A stretch of 64,000 nucleotides of DNA from Takashimella koratensis (taxonomy: Eukaryota; Basidiomycota; Tremellomycetes; Trichosporonales; Tetragoniomycetaceae): assembly GCA_003116875.1 (NCBI GenBank), contig BCKT01000011.1, forward strand, positions 620,001 through 684,000, read 5' to 3'. Below are positions 9,926-24,573 of this stretch, piece after piece. The notes below the pieces were generated by a model. It was not told the DNA's origin, searched no databases, and worked only from the letters and a program-made list of their open reading frames with translations. Within the stretch, counting starts at the first letter, position 1; every line of letters starts with the position of its first letter. A program made the translations under genes and the position numbers.

Positions 9926-12900
9926 CTAGCGATACTGCCCGTACGGGTTTTGTTGTCCCATGTACCCCATGTTCGGCATGTAACCAGTCATCTGAGGCGG
10001 CATCATACCCGTTTGTTGGGGCATCATCATCCCTGTCGATTGCGGCATCATACCAGGCGCACCGTTGTAACCAGTTGTAAGAGGGCGGAGAGCGTCATAC
10101 TTGTCTGCCAAAGTTAGTACGCAGTTCGCAGACCCGTGACTCACCAGAAGATTGAGGAGCTTGCTCCTCCGGCTTGGCAAAGTCGGAGCGTTTCATCGCC
10201 GAGAAGATATTCGAGGGAGCAAACTTGTCCGGGTTCTGCTGAGCTTGCGGGGGAGGTATGCTAGCAATCGCGTTAAACGAGGCCTGCTGCTGTTGTTGTT
10301 GGTAGTTGCCTGGGTAACCGGTGAAGTCTTTGGAATCAGCTCAAAGTATATCAGGAAAACTCACTCGGCTGCATTTGCTGCCCGTAGCCTTGCTGGAAGC
10401 CCTGCGCATAGCCTGTTGGCTGCATCATCATTGGCTGCTGCTGCTGCTGTTGAACATAGCCAGTCTGCTGCGGCACCATTCCGAATGGCTGCTGTTGCTG
10501 CTGGTTGGCTCGCGTCGGGACGAACATGCCCGTCTGGGAAGGCACAAGCGGATTAAGCAGACCCTCGTTGGAAGGGACAGGTGCAAGAGGTCCACGCGCG
10601 CCTGTCGGCTGCGCCATCATCTGAGCCATAGGGCTCGTCGTGTTGGTAGCCCCCATACCATATGCAGACACGCCCACGGGCGCACGAGCCTGAGCAGGAA
10701 TTTGAGCCAAAGCGTCAAAGGACCCGCCGGTGTTGTTTGACGAGATACCTGTGCTCGCCGGGCGAAGACTCTGGATTTGAGCGAACAGCGCGTCGGTGCC
10801 GGTGGGAGCCGCGGCCGCCGCGGGAGCAGTTGGTGCGGGCGGCGCTGCAGGAGCAGCAGGTGCTGGAGATGCGGGCTTCACAGCAGGTTTAATCGTCCAA
10901 GCATCGTCGTCGAAGCCAGTGGTTTTGGCCGCCGGTTTTGGTTCAGGAGGGGGTGAGACGGTAATGGGAGGTGTGGGACTCGGCGAGATCGAGACCTTGG
11001 CGAGTTGGTCCGACGCAGCCGCCAGCGCAGAGGCGTCCACCGTGTCAGCAGTCGTTCCTTTACGTTCGGGGCGTCCGCGGCGAGTGTTGTTGGCCAGCTT
11101 GCCGTTCGGTCCAGTGAAAAGCCCAGGTGGAGGCTGAGGAGCTGGGCCTTTGCTACCCGAGTTTTCGTGCTCCTGCAGCTGACGAGCGTATTCTTCATCT
11201 TGACGGATCTGACTCTCTTGCTCCGGTGTCTTTTTGGCGTACTTGTTCATGACCACCTTGCGAACGCGAATGACGTCGCCCTCGCGGAGGCCAAGGGAGC
11301 GCAGAGTCGAGGTCTCGAGGTCCGGGAGAATACTTTCGTCAATTCGATCGCGGTCAAAGTTGGAAGCGTATCGAGTACAGTCGTCCATGTCGCAGCCAGC
11401 TTCGAGGAAGAAGGCGAACCAGTCGAACTGTGGACGACGAGGCTTGGGCATCTCCATCGCAGCTGCGGGAATTGGTTCTTCGGCTCGAGCGCGTGACTCC
11501 TGAGAGGATGCCGAAGGTCGAGAACGGCTGACAGGCTTTTCGTCCTCGTCAGGAATAGATGAATACGAGGGTGCTTGTTGCTGTTGCTTGCGGGCCAAGT
11601 GGCGTCGAATCAATTGCCCATCCTCGGCCGACATTTTGTCCATCGGTACCTCGATGATGACACCGTTGAGTTTGTGGAGACGAATCTTGTTCCCATTCAT
11701 CCCCAAGAATTCTGCCTCAACCTTGAACTGCCCAGATCGATCGCTCCAAACACGGGTACGAGCCATGTTGGGCTCTGCCGGTCAGTTGATGTCCGAATGG
11801 ATATGCTCACTTGGTCGGTTGCTGTCAGGAGGACGTTCCGGGGCACTCTTGCCGCGGCCAGAGGGGAGACTTCGTGCGGCAGCGGCAACATCTTGAGCCG
11901 ATGGACGCTTACTGATCTTGGGAGGCTCGAGCTGCCTTGCAGCTTCCCGTCTGCTTGTCAGATTGCGTTTTACAGATGTTGCTCACCTCTGCGCTGCTTC
12001 TTCTTCTCTATGACGTCTGGCTTCTTCCTCCCTCCGCCTCTCTCGCCTCTCCCTTTTGGCGCGCTCGTCCGCCTCCAGCTTCTGAGCGAGCGCACGGTCC
12101 TCTGCCTCCTGTCGCTCCTTCTCTCGGGCGGCGCGTTCAATCGCTCGCCGTTCCTCCAACTTTCGATCTTCCTCCTCTCGTCGGGCAGCTTCAACAGCGG
12201 CAGCTGCCTCTGCTTCCTCGGCGCGGCGTCGAGACTCGTCTGCGTGGTTGTTGGCAGCTGCGGCAGGAGCAGCTCCGTCGGACAATTCCACGTATTGGGC
12301 GGGAACGACTCCTTCCTGTCCTGAGCTGTTACGCACAAGCCACCATTCATCGTTTTCCTTGTCCAGGATGGTGAGTTGTTCGCCCTCCGCGACTGAGAGC
12401 TCGTCTTCTCCCTGAGCGTCGAAATCGTAAAGGACAGAGGCCTTCTGGGCTCCTCCGGTAGCAACGTTGCCAGCCGCGGCGCTATCTTCGGCCCAGCGCA
12501 CTGATTTGGTTTCCGGCGTAGTCGCACTCTGAGCGACGTTGTCTTCTTCACCCGAAGAAGCGTGCGCCGCATCGCCGAGCTCAAGAGCTTCTCCGGCCGC
12601 CGCTTTGCTAGACTCAAGCTTGGCGACGATGGCGTTGGTGACGTCGGCGGTACCGCAGTGGAGGAGCAGTGGGTCGGCAAGCGAGGCAAGGGTTAGGGCG
12701 AGTCGCTTGGACGATGGCTCGACAAAGGTCAACTCGGAGATGGGGTATTGCTTGACGGGAGACTGTGGCTACGTCAATCACAATTCTATTTTGTAAGTAC
12801 GAACCTTGTCCGTGTCCGATGCGAAGAAGATGGCGCCGTTGCCGACACCGAGGGTTCCCTTCTTCTTCTTCTTGCCATCCATCTCCGAGACACTCCACGT

Positions 12901-13534
12901 CTCAACCTTGTCCTTGAGCCTGAGCTCTCGCTGCTTAGCTGCGACATCGCGCTTTCGCTGTTCCTCTTCCTCGGCGGCTCGCTGGGCCTCGACGGCGGCT
13001 GCGCTCTCGGCGGCATCCTCGACTTCGACTTCGGCGCCTTCGTCTAGGGGTTCACAATAGTTTTTGGGAACGAACCCAAGCACTTCGGCACCGCCTTCGA
13101 CTTGAACCAACAACCAGTCCTCTTCGACAGAGAACACGTGCAGGACCGCATCCTCTTCCATAGATAATTCTTCCGGAGACGTCGACTCGTATGGGTAGAG
13201 AGCGCGGGTGGTGTTGAGCGGTGGAATCTGGTATAGAGGGATCAGCAAGGCTCGTCGTATGATGTATCCACAACTTGCTCACCTCTTCGACATAGGTGCA
13301 CGGGATCAATCCGATGGGAGCATCGTTGCCCATGTCATCCTTGACCTTTGCCTTCCACCACCTGGTTGTACCGGCGTCAGTGATAAGCCTCGAGTCAATG
13401 TCAACAGTAGAGACTCACTCATCGTCCCCTTTCTCAATGAGGTAGAGGATTTGATCTTCCTTGAAGGAAAGTTCACCCTCGGGGTCTTGTGCCTCGTAGT
13501 CGTAGAGGGCTTTGACGACGCCGACGTATGCCAT
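9926..13534 (-). CDS. SLA1: SLA1-type endocytic adaptor (three SH3, SHD1, SAM-like SHD2, TG repeats)
   Basis: The ATG at 13532-13534 starts MAYVGVVKALYDYEAQ, the first SH3. A second SH3 follows (TTRALYPYE, GFVPKNYCEPL), then a PH-like block (WSVSEMDGKKKKKGTLGVGN, FFASDTDKV), and a third SH3 (SVLYDFDAQGEDELSV, GVVPAQYVEL). A long charged Arg/Glu-rich coil precedes the SHD1 domain (RVWSDRSGQFKVEAEFLG), which in yeast binds NPFxD cargo signals. SHD2 (FDWFAFFLEAGCDMDDCTRY) is next. The tail carries repeats such as LVPSQTG, MMAQPTG, MVPQQTG and MMPQSTG, the LxxQxTG sites that Ark/Prk kinases phosphorylate in yeast. Sla1 links cargo, clathrin and Pan1/End3 to Arp2/3 actin at the plasma membrane. 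Domain order and motifs are complete, so the call is firm. Confidence 0.95.
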
Positions 13535-14057
13535 GATTGCGAGGTCACGGCGGAAAGGGACGGCGTGGAGACGGAGTTGATGGATCGGCTAGGTACTCGG
13601 AGCGGGCTGGAGGAGAGAGGGCTTATGCTGTGACTTGTAAATGGATGGGATGGATGGGGTCGATGGGGTCGATGGGATGGGCAGGGGTGAGAGTGAGGAG
13701 GGAGAGTGCGAGGATGATGCGGTGGGGAGAAGAGGCGGGGGAAGGGGACACACGGCGATTAGGAAAGCATTAGAAAGGGTACCACAAAAGGTAAGAAAAG
13801 GTAATGGATCCTAATTGACCATTGAAATGCAGGGTCAAGCAGCCACCACGGACCCGCGGGTATCAACCGCCCTGCGCACGGGCAATGGCAATGACGCTGA
13901 TGGGCTATTACAAATTGCTAATGCCCACCCCCTCTTTTGCTAATTGCAAACTGTCGGCTCCCATCACCACCCATCCCACCCACAGATCGTCCTCGTCCTC
14001 GTCCTCGTCCTCATTCAATTCCGCCCTCTTGGCACTCCGTCCTCACATCCCCACACC
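13535..14057. other. Divergent promoter region, SLA1 / RMD1-like gene
   Basis: The SLA1 side has a short GATGG/GATGGGGTC tandem array at 13643-13680 and a purine-rich stretch to 13745 (pyrimidine in the SLA1 sense). The RMD1-like side has CT-rich leader sequence from 13960. No gene is seen. Confidence 0.55.
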
Positions 14058-16197
14058 ATGTCAAGACCAAATCAAGGGCCCTCCAGGCCACTCGGTGTCG
14101 TCTCAAAGCCTCCCGGAGGCACCGCACCTGCAAATGTGCCCAGGAGAAGTGCCGGCGCCGTCCCAGGTAAACTCTGACTCCCCCAAACAACATGCTAACA
14201 CAGACAGGCATCGCTCGCACAGCTTCATCTCTCCGGCAGTCTTCCTCGTCACCCACCGCGCCGAGCGCTTTGGCTTCCCTCCCAGTTCATCTTAGAAATC
14301 TTTCTCAGCCTCGTATACCCTCGCCTCTGGGCAAGGGGACGCCCGCACGACAAGCCAAACAGTCCCTACCGGTCCGAACGTCCAAAACGACAGAACGACA
14401 CGTGCTTCTTCCCGAAGATCCACAACTTGCTCCCTTGCCCAAATCGCCCATGGGAAGCCAGATCAACCTCACAGCACCTCCTCGAAGTCATGGATCCGCT
14501 GGACCATCCTCCTCCTCGATACACCGTGGCTCCATAGGACATATCCACCAGCATGACGATCGATCGGAAGCTGAGAAGATGACGAAACGAGAACGCGAGG
14601 AAAACGGGCTACCACGTTTGACCGCATATAATACCGCTGAAGGGTATCGATTGAAGCTGCTGCAAGCCTTTCTCAAGCGAGAACACGGTGTCGGCGTTGT
14701 TCGAGTGTTTGACGATTGCGTTTATGCTGTGAGTCTTTCACTGAAGACACCTCTGACTTGCAGGTCTACAACCTTCCTCTTTTACCCGGTTATGGTGCGA
14801 GCACACAAATACGCAGCTCGCCTGCGGTCAAATCGCCGGGAGGTGTCTCGCTTCTTGAGCGTATGACTCGAGCAGAGGACGTAGGCTACGAAGACGCGTA
14901 CTTTCCGGTTCCCGAAGAATCGACACCGACCGGGCACGACCCGTCCGAGTACATTCTGAGTCATTCCCCTCCGTCTCCCCTAGACCTAATGGCGCCTCTT
15001 CCAAATATTGAAGTTCGCGTCGAGGAAGCCGAGTCTGCTGGAGAGGCGAGTAGTGCTCCAGGAGCCTTGGAGCTTCTGCACGACGATCCAAACCTCGACC
15101 ACATCCCCACACGAGATGATCACATGGCCTTAGCGGAACCCGAGTTCGCGGAGCCGGAATATGTGGAACATGAGTTCAAAGAGCCCGAACCCACCGTCCC
15201 CAGCCCCTCTCGTCCTTCACACCCTCGACCATATCGATATCCATCGACAGATCACAACCATTCGATAAATCACAACAAGGTCGCGGAGGCTGTCTTTTTC
15301 TCTTATGGTGTCAGCGTCTTTTTCGGGTTTCAAGCCAGTGAAGAAAAGATGATCATGGAGGATTGTGAGAATGCGGGAGCCTGGATGCGAGGTCAGAGCG
15401 AGGATGACTGGGAGGTGGAAGAATTCCACTACGCTTATGACATCGATGCCGAGTATCCCAGGATCTATAACGACATGTTCAGTAAGTGATGCTGTACTTC
15501 AACCACTGACGGTCAGCTTTTAAATCTCATTCACATCTGTTCAAACTTTCACTTGCCCATGCCATTGCACAATCGACCAAGTTGTCAATCTACGAGTCGA
15601 CAATGCAAGAGTCGCTCAACTTGACCTCCTCGTTCCCGAAAGAGCTGTCGACCACCGGGCATCTCGAACTGAGCCGTATCGATGCTCTCAAGATGACGGG
15701 AAGGCTGTTCAAGCTCCGCATGGACGTGAACCTCATTGGAGGGATCCTTGGTGGGTCAAGAGTCACCGATGACTGCTAACAAACAGACACACCTGAACTG
15801 TTCTGGTCAGAAGCGTCGCTGTATCCTCTTTATGAAGCCATCCGAGAATATCTGGAGATTGGTCCTCGAGTGCAAGTCCTCAACGACCGCTTAGCGGTCG
15901 TGGGCGATCTGGTGAGCTATCTCTGTCGACGTACCTTGCTGACATACAGCTCGAAATCATTCACGAGTACATCGACCAACGGGCAATGCACCGCATCACT
16001 TGGATCGTCATCTGGTTGATCGTCGTGGCATGTGTAGTTGAAGTCGTGAGTCTCACTGTGTTGGAGGCGACGCTGATGAGCAGGGCGAGGTCATTGCGAG
16101 ACTTGTCTTCCATAACATCGACCGAGACCGAGGGGAATTTTTACTCGCTCGTGGAGGCAAGATGTTGTTACAGAATGTCGCCATGGGCTCCAAGTGA
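14058..16197 (+). CDS. RMD1/RMD8/RMND1 (DUF155) family protein
   Basis: The ATG at 14058 opens MSRPNQGPSRPLGVV. The first roughly 140 residues are Ser/Pro-rich. The DUF155 region begins at PRLTAYNTAEGYRLKLL and DCVYAVYNLPLLPG. It continues after an acidic, Pro/Glu-rich insert with EAVFFSYGVSVFFGF, EEFHYAYD, STKLSIYE and FKLRMDVNLIGGILDTPELF. The block LYPLYEAIREYLEIGPRVQVL and the DLLEIIHEY-WIVIWLIVVACVVEV helix end the domain, as in RMND1 and yeast Rmd1/Rmd8. The final exon gives NIDRDRGEFLLARGG and stops at 16195-16197. RMND1 supports mitochondrial translation in animals; yeast Rmd1 and Rmd8 are cytosolic or unclear. No clear mitochondrial presequence is seen, so this copy is probably the cytosolic type. 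The membrane helix near the C terminus is a family trait. Confidence 0.9.
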
Positions 16198-16286
16198 TTC
16201 GGGCATGACTTGGTTGTATATCACGATTTCAGCAATATCATTAGTCATGCATCGTATAGGGGCGTTACAAGTCGTGAATCATCTAA

Positions 16287-18290
16287 TCAAAGTCCGTAAA
16301 TCAAACTGAGAAGAAGTAGCGACAACACGAGCAGGATGGGAGCTGAATGCGTCACGCCGCCACTGGCCGAACGGATGAACGACGTTCCGTATTGGACAAC
16401 GAGCTGGGCTCCGATGGTGGATTGCGGGAGGACGCTTGCTGGTTGAATAGTCTGCTGTCCAATGACACCATCTCCGACCATGATCCAGCTACCGTTGGAC
16501 GGAACGCCGTTGACGACGATGAAGAACAGAGCCGGTCCAGGAACTTGACATCAGCAAAAGTTTTGACAAGAACAACTCACCTAGGATCGCAGGATTGGGT
16601 GGGAGCTGCGCGACGTGGAAAGTGGCACTCCCATCATCGTTGGTCGTGTATGACGTTGCGAGTTCAACGTGTCGTTGGCCCATGTTCATGCTGTGAGTTG
16701 AAAAGCCGGTGCGAATGACGACCGCCTTGGTTCGGTTGATGTTCAGGGCGTTGTTGGCCAAGTCACTCAGAGACAATGTCACATTGAAGTAGGAGCCGCC
16801 GTCTGAAGTTAGTCGCGCTCGAATTTGACGACTCACAGGTCAGCGTTGACGGCATGCCGCCCGGGTTTGGTTTTGTCTTGCCATAACTGACGGCGTCAGC
16901 TTCACCGGGCGAAAGAACCCACTAGTCAGGGTAGAAGATCTCCACCTGATACTGCGTAAAGTATTTGTATGTCGGCTCTGTTGTTTGAGAAACGTCTTCA
17001 ATCAGCGCTACTCTTTGTCTTCAACTCACAGTCTGCATTGGGGTTGCTTCCGGATACAAGCACGGTGCCATCGGGGAGCAGGGTCGCGGACGAGTGATAC
17101 ATTCTTGGAATGTTGGAGACTCCTGCTTTCGCCCATCGCGAGCCCGAAGGCTGTTTCGAATCAAAGTACCACGCTTGGTAGACCGGATCATCTGCGTACG
17201 ACTGTCCGATCGCCCACGTGTCGTTTCCATAGCCAGCCGTGCCCAAGTGAGCTCCATTGACGAAGAAGAGACGCCCATCGGGTAGATTAATGAATTGACC
17301 CATGGATCGCCCAGTGTCGAGAGGGTCGTTCTCATACCAGTTTACGTCAACGTCAGGCGAGATGGTGACGCAACTTGTGTCGGCAGGGTAGGCGGCGATT
17401 GTCCAGTTGGTGACCCATTGATCGGCTTCGAGGTTTGTTCCGCCGCAAAAGATGAGCGTAGCGGTCCAGTTGTTCATAGGCGTCATCGGAAGCACCGCCG
17501 AGGCTCCGGACGCGGGGTAAACACGCACGGCATGCGGGATGTCGCCGATCGGCCATTCCGTATTCGTCTTGTAGTCGAAGATCTCAGCTTGGAATTCCGC
17601 TTGTAGGAAGAGTTTGCCAGATGGAAGGAGGAACGTGAGGGGGAACAGGTTGACGGGCATTGTTTTGAGCAAAAAGTTCAACGTCATGGGCTGGCCGCGA
17701 GAGGGAAAATATTCCAAAGTCGGGTTGTTCTGTCCTCCCGAATTGTAGTTGACGTAGCCTCCCCATTCGCAACCGCCGATGATGATGGCCGAGCCGTCTT
17801 CGAGTGTCTCGAGTGTTGGGTACCACCGCCTAGTCGTCATATACATTGCTGGATTGTCGACCCATTGACAGCTCTCGTCGTCACAAGCGTCTAAAAGCCG
17901 TACCGCCTTGCCACCATCCGCGTCGTCAAATGGACTCGGATAAAGTGCAACGCCTCCATACGTGACACCTTGATTGCCACCGACGTTCAACCAAGTACCG
18001 TTACCCAACACTGTCCCGCCTGCACAAAACGAATTACTCAACACGTCCATTGCTCTAGCCTGGTTGGTCGTGAGATCGTATTCTGAAGCCCAAGCAGGGT
18101 GTCCGCCAACTTGCATAGGGTTGTTTTCAGTCTTGTCGATGAAATAAACCCGATCTGGTCGACCGAGAAAGAGTTGCTGAGCGGATACGCCCGAGTCGCC
18201 GACGAGAACAAAAGTGCCGGTGAGGTTGGCGGCCATGACGGACGAGGCCGTCAAGGCGAGGACGTGAAGGACGATGGATTGTGGGAGCAT
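16287..18290 (-). CDS. Glyoxal oxidase / copper radical oxidase, GPI-anchored
   Basis: The protein has a signal peptide (residues 1-20, ending SSVMA). A kelch-like propeller follows with the full copper-radical set: Cys89 in SNSFCAGG and Tyr157 in TRRWYPTLETL (the crosslinked Cys-Tyr pair), Tyr398-His399 in NIPRMYHSSAT, and the later His in FSTHSMNMGQRHVEL of the C-terminal DUF1929 domain. The end is a Ser/Gly linker and a hydrophobic tail (APILLVLSLLLLSLIYGL), the form of a GPI-anchor signal. Glyoxal oxidases oxidise aldehydes to acids and release hydrogen peroxide, outside the cell or in the wall. Two introns, 16996-17029 (34 bases) and 16887-16922 (36 bases), are needed to keep the frame and restore NPNADYVSQTTEPTYKYF and EIFYPDYYGK. 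Several Asn-X-Ser/Thr sites are present. Confidence 0.93.
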
Positions 18291-18870
18291 GGCAGGGGAA
18301 GAGGAGGGGGGATGAGAGGATGAGAGGAGTGTGTCGTTGGGATGCCAAGGATGGATTTGTTTGTGCGATGGTCGTTTGGTATCCAGATGCTGCTCAGCTT
18401 TTCTCGCGTCGGCAGGGGCACCACCGGAATTGCCACATGACGACGGGGTGAGCGTGAAACCCCCAGCAGATGACGGGCAGGGATCAATCAGGGTGCTGAA
18501 CCTGAAAACCGGTCGATTACCATGGGATCTGGGGCGTTGTCATGGGCTTACATTACGTATTGAGATTGCTTCCGGATGACGTCAGTGGTGGTTGCTGAGT
18601 TCAAAATTTGGATTGAAACGCTGGTCCCGTTGGGGGCAAGCCTCCTCATGAGCGCTGTCGACGCTAGACCTAGACGCCAAGCATGAGACCCAGGGTGTCA
18701 CCCACCGTCACCCCGGACGGGACGGACCTTGTCTTGCCTCCTGGGCGAGGAACTCAGATCGTCGCTATATAGAGCTCACCTCGATCACTCTTCCCCTCCA
18801 CATATCATCCACCCACCAACCCATCCACCCACACCAGCACATCACTCGACCCCACCTCACCCTCGTCACC
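18291..18870. promoter_or_regulatory. Divergent promoter, glyoxal oxidase / four-helix membrane protein
   Basis: A full palindrome TGACGTCA (cAMP-response-element type) sits at 18577-18584. A TATA box TATATAG at 18766-18772 serves the plus-strand gene, 99 bases before its ATG. A GATGAGAGGATGAGAGG stretch at 18311-18328 lies in the glyoxal oxidase leader. No gene is seen in between. Confidence 0.55.
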
Positions 18871-19553
18871 ATGGCCAGCGAACGCGGAATCCGCATCACC
18901 CATTCCGTCCTCTTCGTCCTCGTCCTCCTCGCCTCCATCATCACTCTGGCCATCTCTGCTTCCCTCGTCGCTCACTACAACGCAGATGGATATCCACCCG
19001 TCCACACAGGAGCTTACAGGGACCGTATCAGGATTCTCCTCGCCGCTGGTATCTGGACTACTTTTGCTGCTAGTAAGTTGGTTCTGCTTGAACAGACCAT
19101 GCACCCCTGTCCTCCTCCCTTCCCCTAACTACCTCGCCCCTGCCGTCTCGCCACCCTCAGTCAAAACCTTTCACTGACACACCCTCCTAGTCATCCTCGT
19201 CGTCGGTTTTCAGGTTCTCGGTCGCAACCCGGCCTTTGGTATCCTTACCCACCTCGTCCCCATCACCCTCGGCTTCATCCTATTCCTGATCGGTACCTCC
19301 TCTCTCACCGCCCTCACCGACAAGATCGACTGCAGCAAGTCAGGTGATGACTTTGACCGTTGCAACATTGTCAAGGGACTGGTCGTGATCGGATGGATCG
19401 ATACGTAAGTCTTCAAGCTAAAGTACGAGTTGTCCCCAAACTGACCAACCGTTTAGCATCTTCCTCTTCGCCGCGATGATCTTCCTCATCGTCATCGCCT
19501 TTATGGCTCGCGGCGGGTACGGTGTCCACCGCAGCACCCTCTACCTCGACTAA
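18871..19553 (+). CDS. Small four-helix membrane protein, MARVEL-like
   Basis: The ATG at 18871 follows a TATA box and CT-rich leader. Three exons encode a protein of about 170 residues with four hydrophobic helices: THSVLFVLVLLASIITLAIS; an ILLAAGIWTTFAA-IILVVGFQVLG span; LVPITLGFILFLIGTSSL; and IFLFAAMIFLIVIAFMA. A short Cys pair (DCSKSGDDFDRCN) lies in the loop before the last helix and could form a disulfide. The C-terminal end is GGYGVHRSTLYLD. The helix pattern and the loop are those of fungal MARVEL-type proteins, such as those that organise plasma-membrane microdomains, but I do not recognise a specific family member. The large 5' TATA spacing and a CRE palindrome suggest regulated expression. 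Confidence 0.7.
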
Positions 19554-19743
19554 AGCAGTTGACATCGAATACTCGCGACGCGATGCGAGGCGGACGAGTC
19601 GTTGAGAATGAACGGACATGAACCATTCTATACTATTCTATAGCTGCTAAGGCCCTTCTTTGATTCTTCGTCAGTACACGGCATGTGACTTCCTCGACAC
19701 TTCAGTTGCATTCTCGTATATGTACAGATGCAAAACTATGCGA

Positions 19744-23170
<3,427 letters not shown>

Positions 23171-24573
23171 GCACCTTGCGGCGATGGTCAAATGGGACGA
23201 GATGAGATGAGATGAGTTGGCTTGAAGAGAGAATGAGGATGGGAGCCAATTGAATGGACAATGGGATGGGATGGTGGATGGTAGATGGTGAATGGTGATA
23301 GGGGCGATGGTCTGGGACGGCAAGTCGAAAAAATCCGAGTCGCGACCGCGCGATTGGCCAGACCAGACCGAGAGGCTCGAGTCACGTGATGCAGCCACCG
23401 GCCAGCACCGGTCGTTGATTAAACTAACCTAAGACCCAGCGGCAACGACTCGAGACGCAGCAGGCAACAGTAGATGGGTACAGGATACAGGATGGCTCAT
23501 GGTAGCACGGAAGACCCGCGGCAGCAACTAGAATGTTGACCGGTCGCGGAGAGGAGGTACTGCATTTCAATAGAGTGGATGTCTGCTTGAACCGGTCGAC
23601 GTCAGACTTTGACCCAACCTCCAATCTCCTTTTCATCTCTCATCTCTCATCTTGCCTTCCACCCATCCACTCATCCTCTCCACCTTGATCGTACTGTCCC
23701 TCTACCTATCCTCATCCTTCGAGCCCATCCTGTCCGCCTTCGTCGTCTTTGTTGCTCCCCCGTTCACCGCCTCGTCCATTGTTCCCCCTCATCATCACCT
23801 CGTCTCCACGGCGACCACCTTCCCTCAATCTCAGTCAGTCTTCGTCGTACTCCTTGATCATCATCGTTCATCCTTGAACACGCACGACCTTCACCCATCA
23901 TCACCCCTTTCCGCTTCTTCCGCCCATCACCCTTCGCAGCTCTGTGTGCGCGACTTTTGCATCTGCACATCACTTAATTGGACAGTTCTGTCCAATCTCG
24001 CTCCCTCCCGAGGCCCACGCGAAACACCAACAAGCTGAGGGCGGCCATCGCATCGCCCCCTGCCATCGGCCAAAGGACCTCTTGGCCTTCACCCCGGACC
24101 CCGAATCAAACGTAAGTATTCCTCGAGACGCCATGACCCTCTTTCTTAAACGTGAATGACGACGACGGTGGCAAGGACAAGAGGTGTACGAGGGACAAGA
24201 CGCGTTTCGAGCAAATGAGGAAAGACGGGGAGGGGCCCATGAGGGGGGGGGGGGGGGGATACATCAGCTATTGTGTTGAAATGACGCTGATCTTGATCCT
24301 CTTGCCCTCGGTACAAATATCCTCCCTCGTGTATCCACACCCCCGCCCATCTCTTTGCCGCCGCCCCCGACCCACTTGCCCGTTCGCCACCCTGCCTCCA
24401 ACTTATTCCCGCAAATCATGCTCTCTCCACGTCGACTGCGTCGCTTATCTCATGGCATCCTCCCGACCAGCCCTCGTATTCCTTCAACAGACGCTCATAT
24501 CATACAAAACCACCTCCGCTCTCCTTCTCGCCGCCGAGGATTCTCATTGACTAGCCTTTACCTCGCCACCGAC
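23171..24573. promoter_or_regulatory. Long divergent intergenic region, ALA1 / VTA1
   Basis: On the ALA1 side are GATGA/GATGG-type repeats (23200-23300) and a TCACGTGA palindrome at 23382-23389. On the VTA1 side are long CT-rich tracts (23630-23720, 23800-23900) and a run of 16 G at 24243-24258. Open frames here are compositional (Pro/Ser/His-rich) and I call no gene. An in-frame ATG at 24418 could extend VTA1. Confidence 0.5.
24243..24258. repeat. G16 homopolymer
   Basis: Sixteen consecutive G on the plus strand, 316 bases before the VTA1 ATG, flanked by GGCCCATGAG and ATACATCAGC. It may form a G-quadruplex or be length-variable. Confidence 0.9.

Noticed and set aside
11983..12732. Antisense and alternate frames within SLA1
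   Set aside because: These are shadows of the Arg/Glu-rich coil; the SLA1 frame with SH3 and SHD1 motifs explains the region.
23652..24038. ORF of 128 codons in the ALA1/VTA1 gap
   Set aside because: Hydrophobic/Ser-rich by CT-rich composition only; no motif, and it fits an untranslated leader better.
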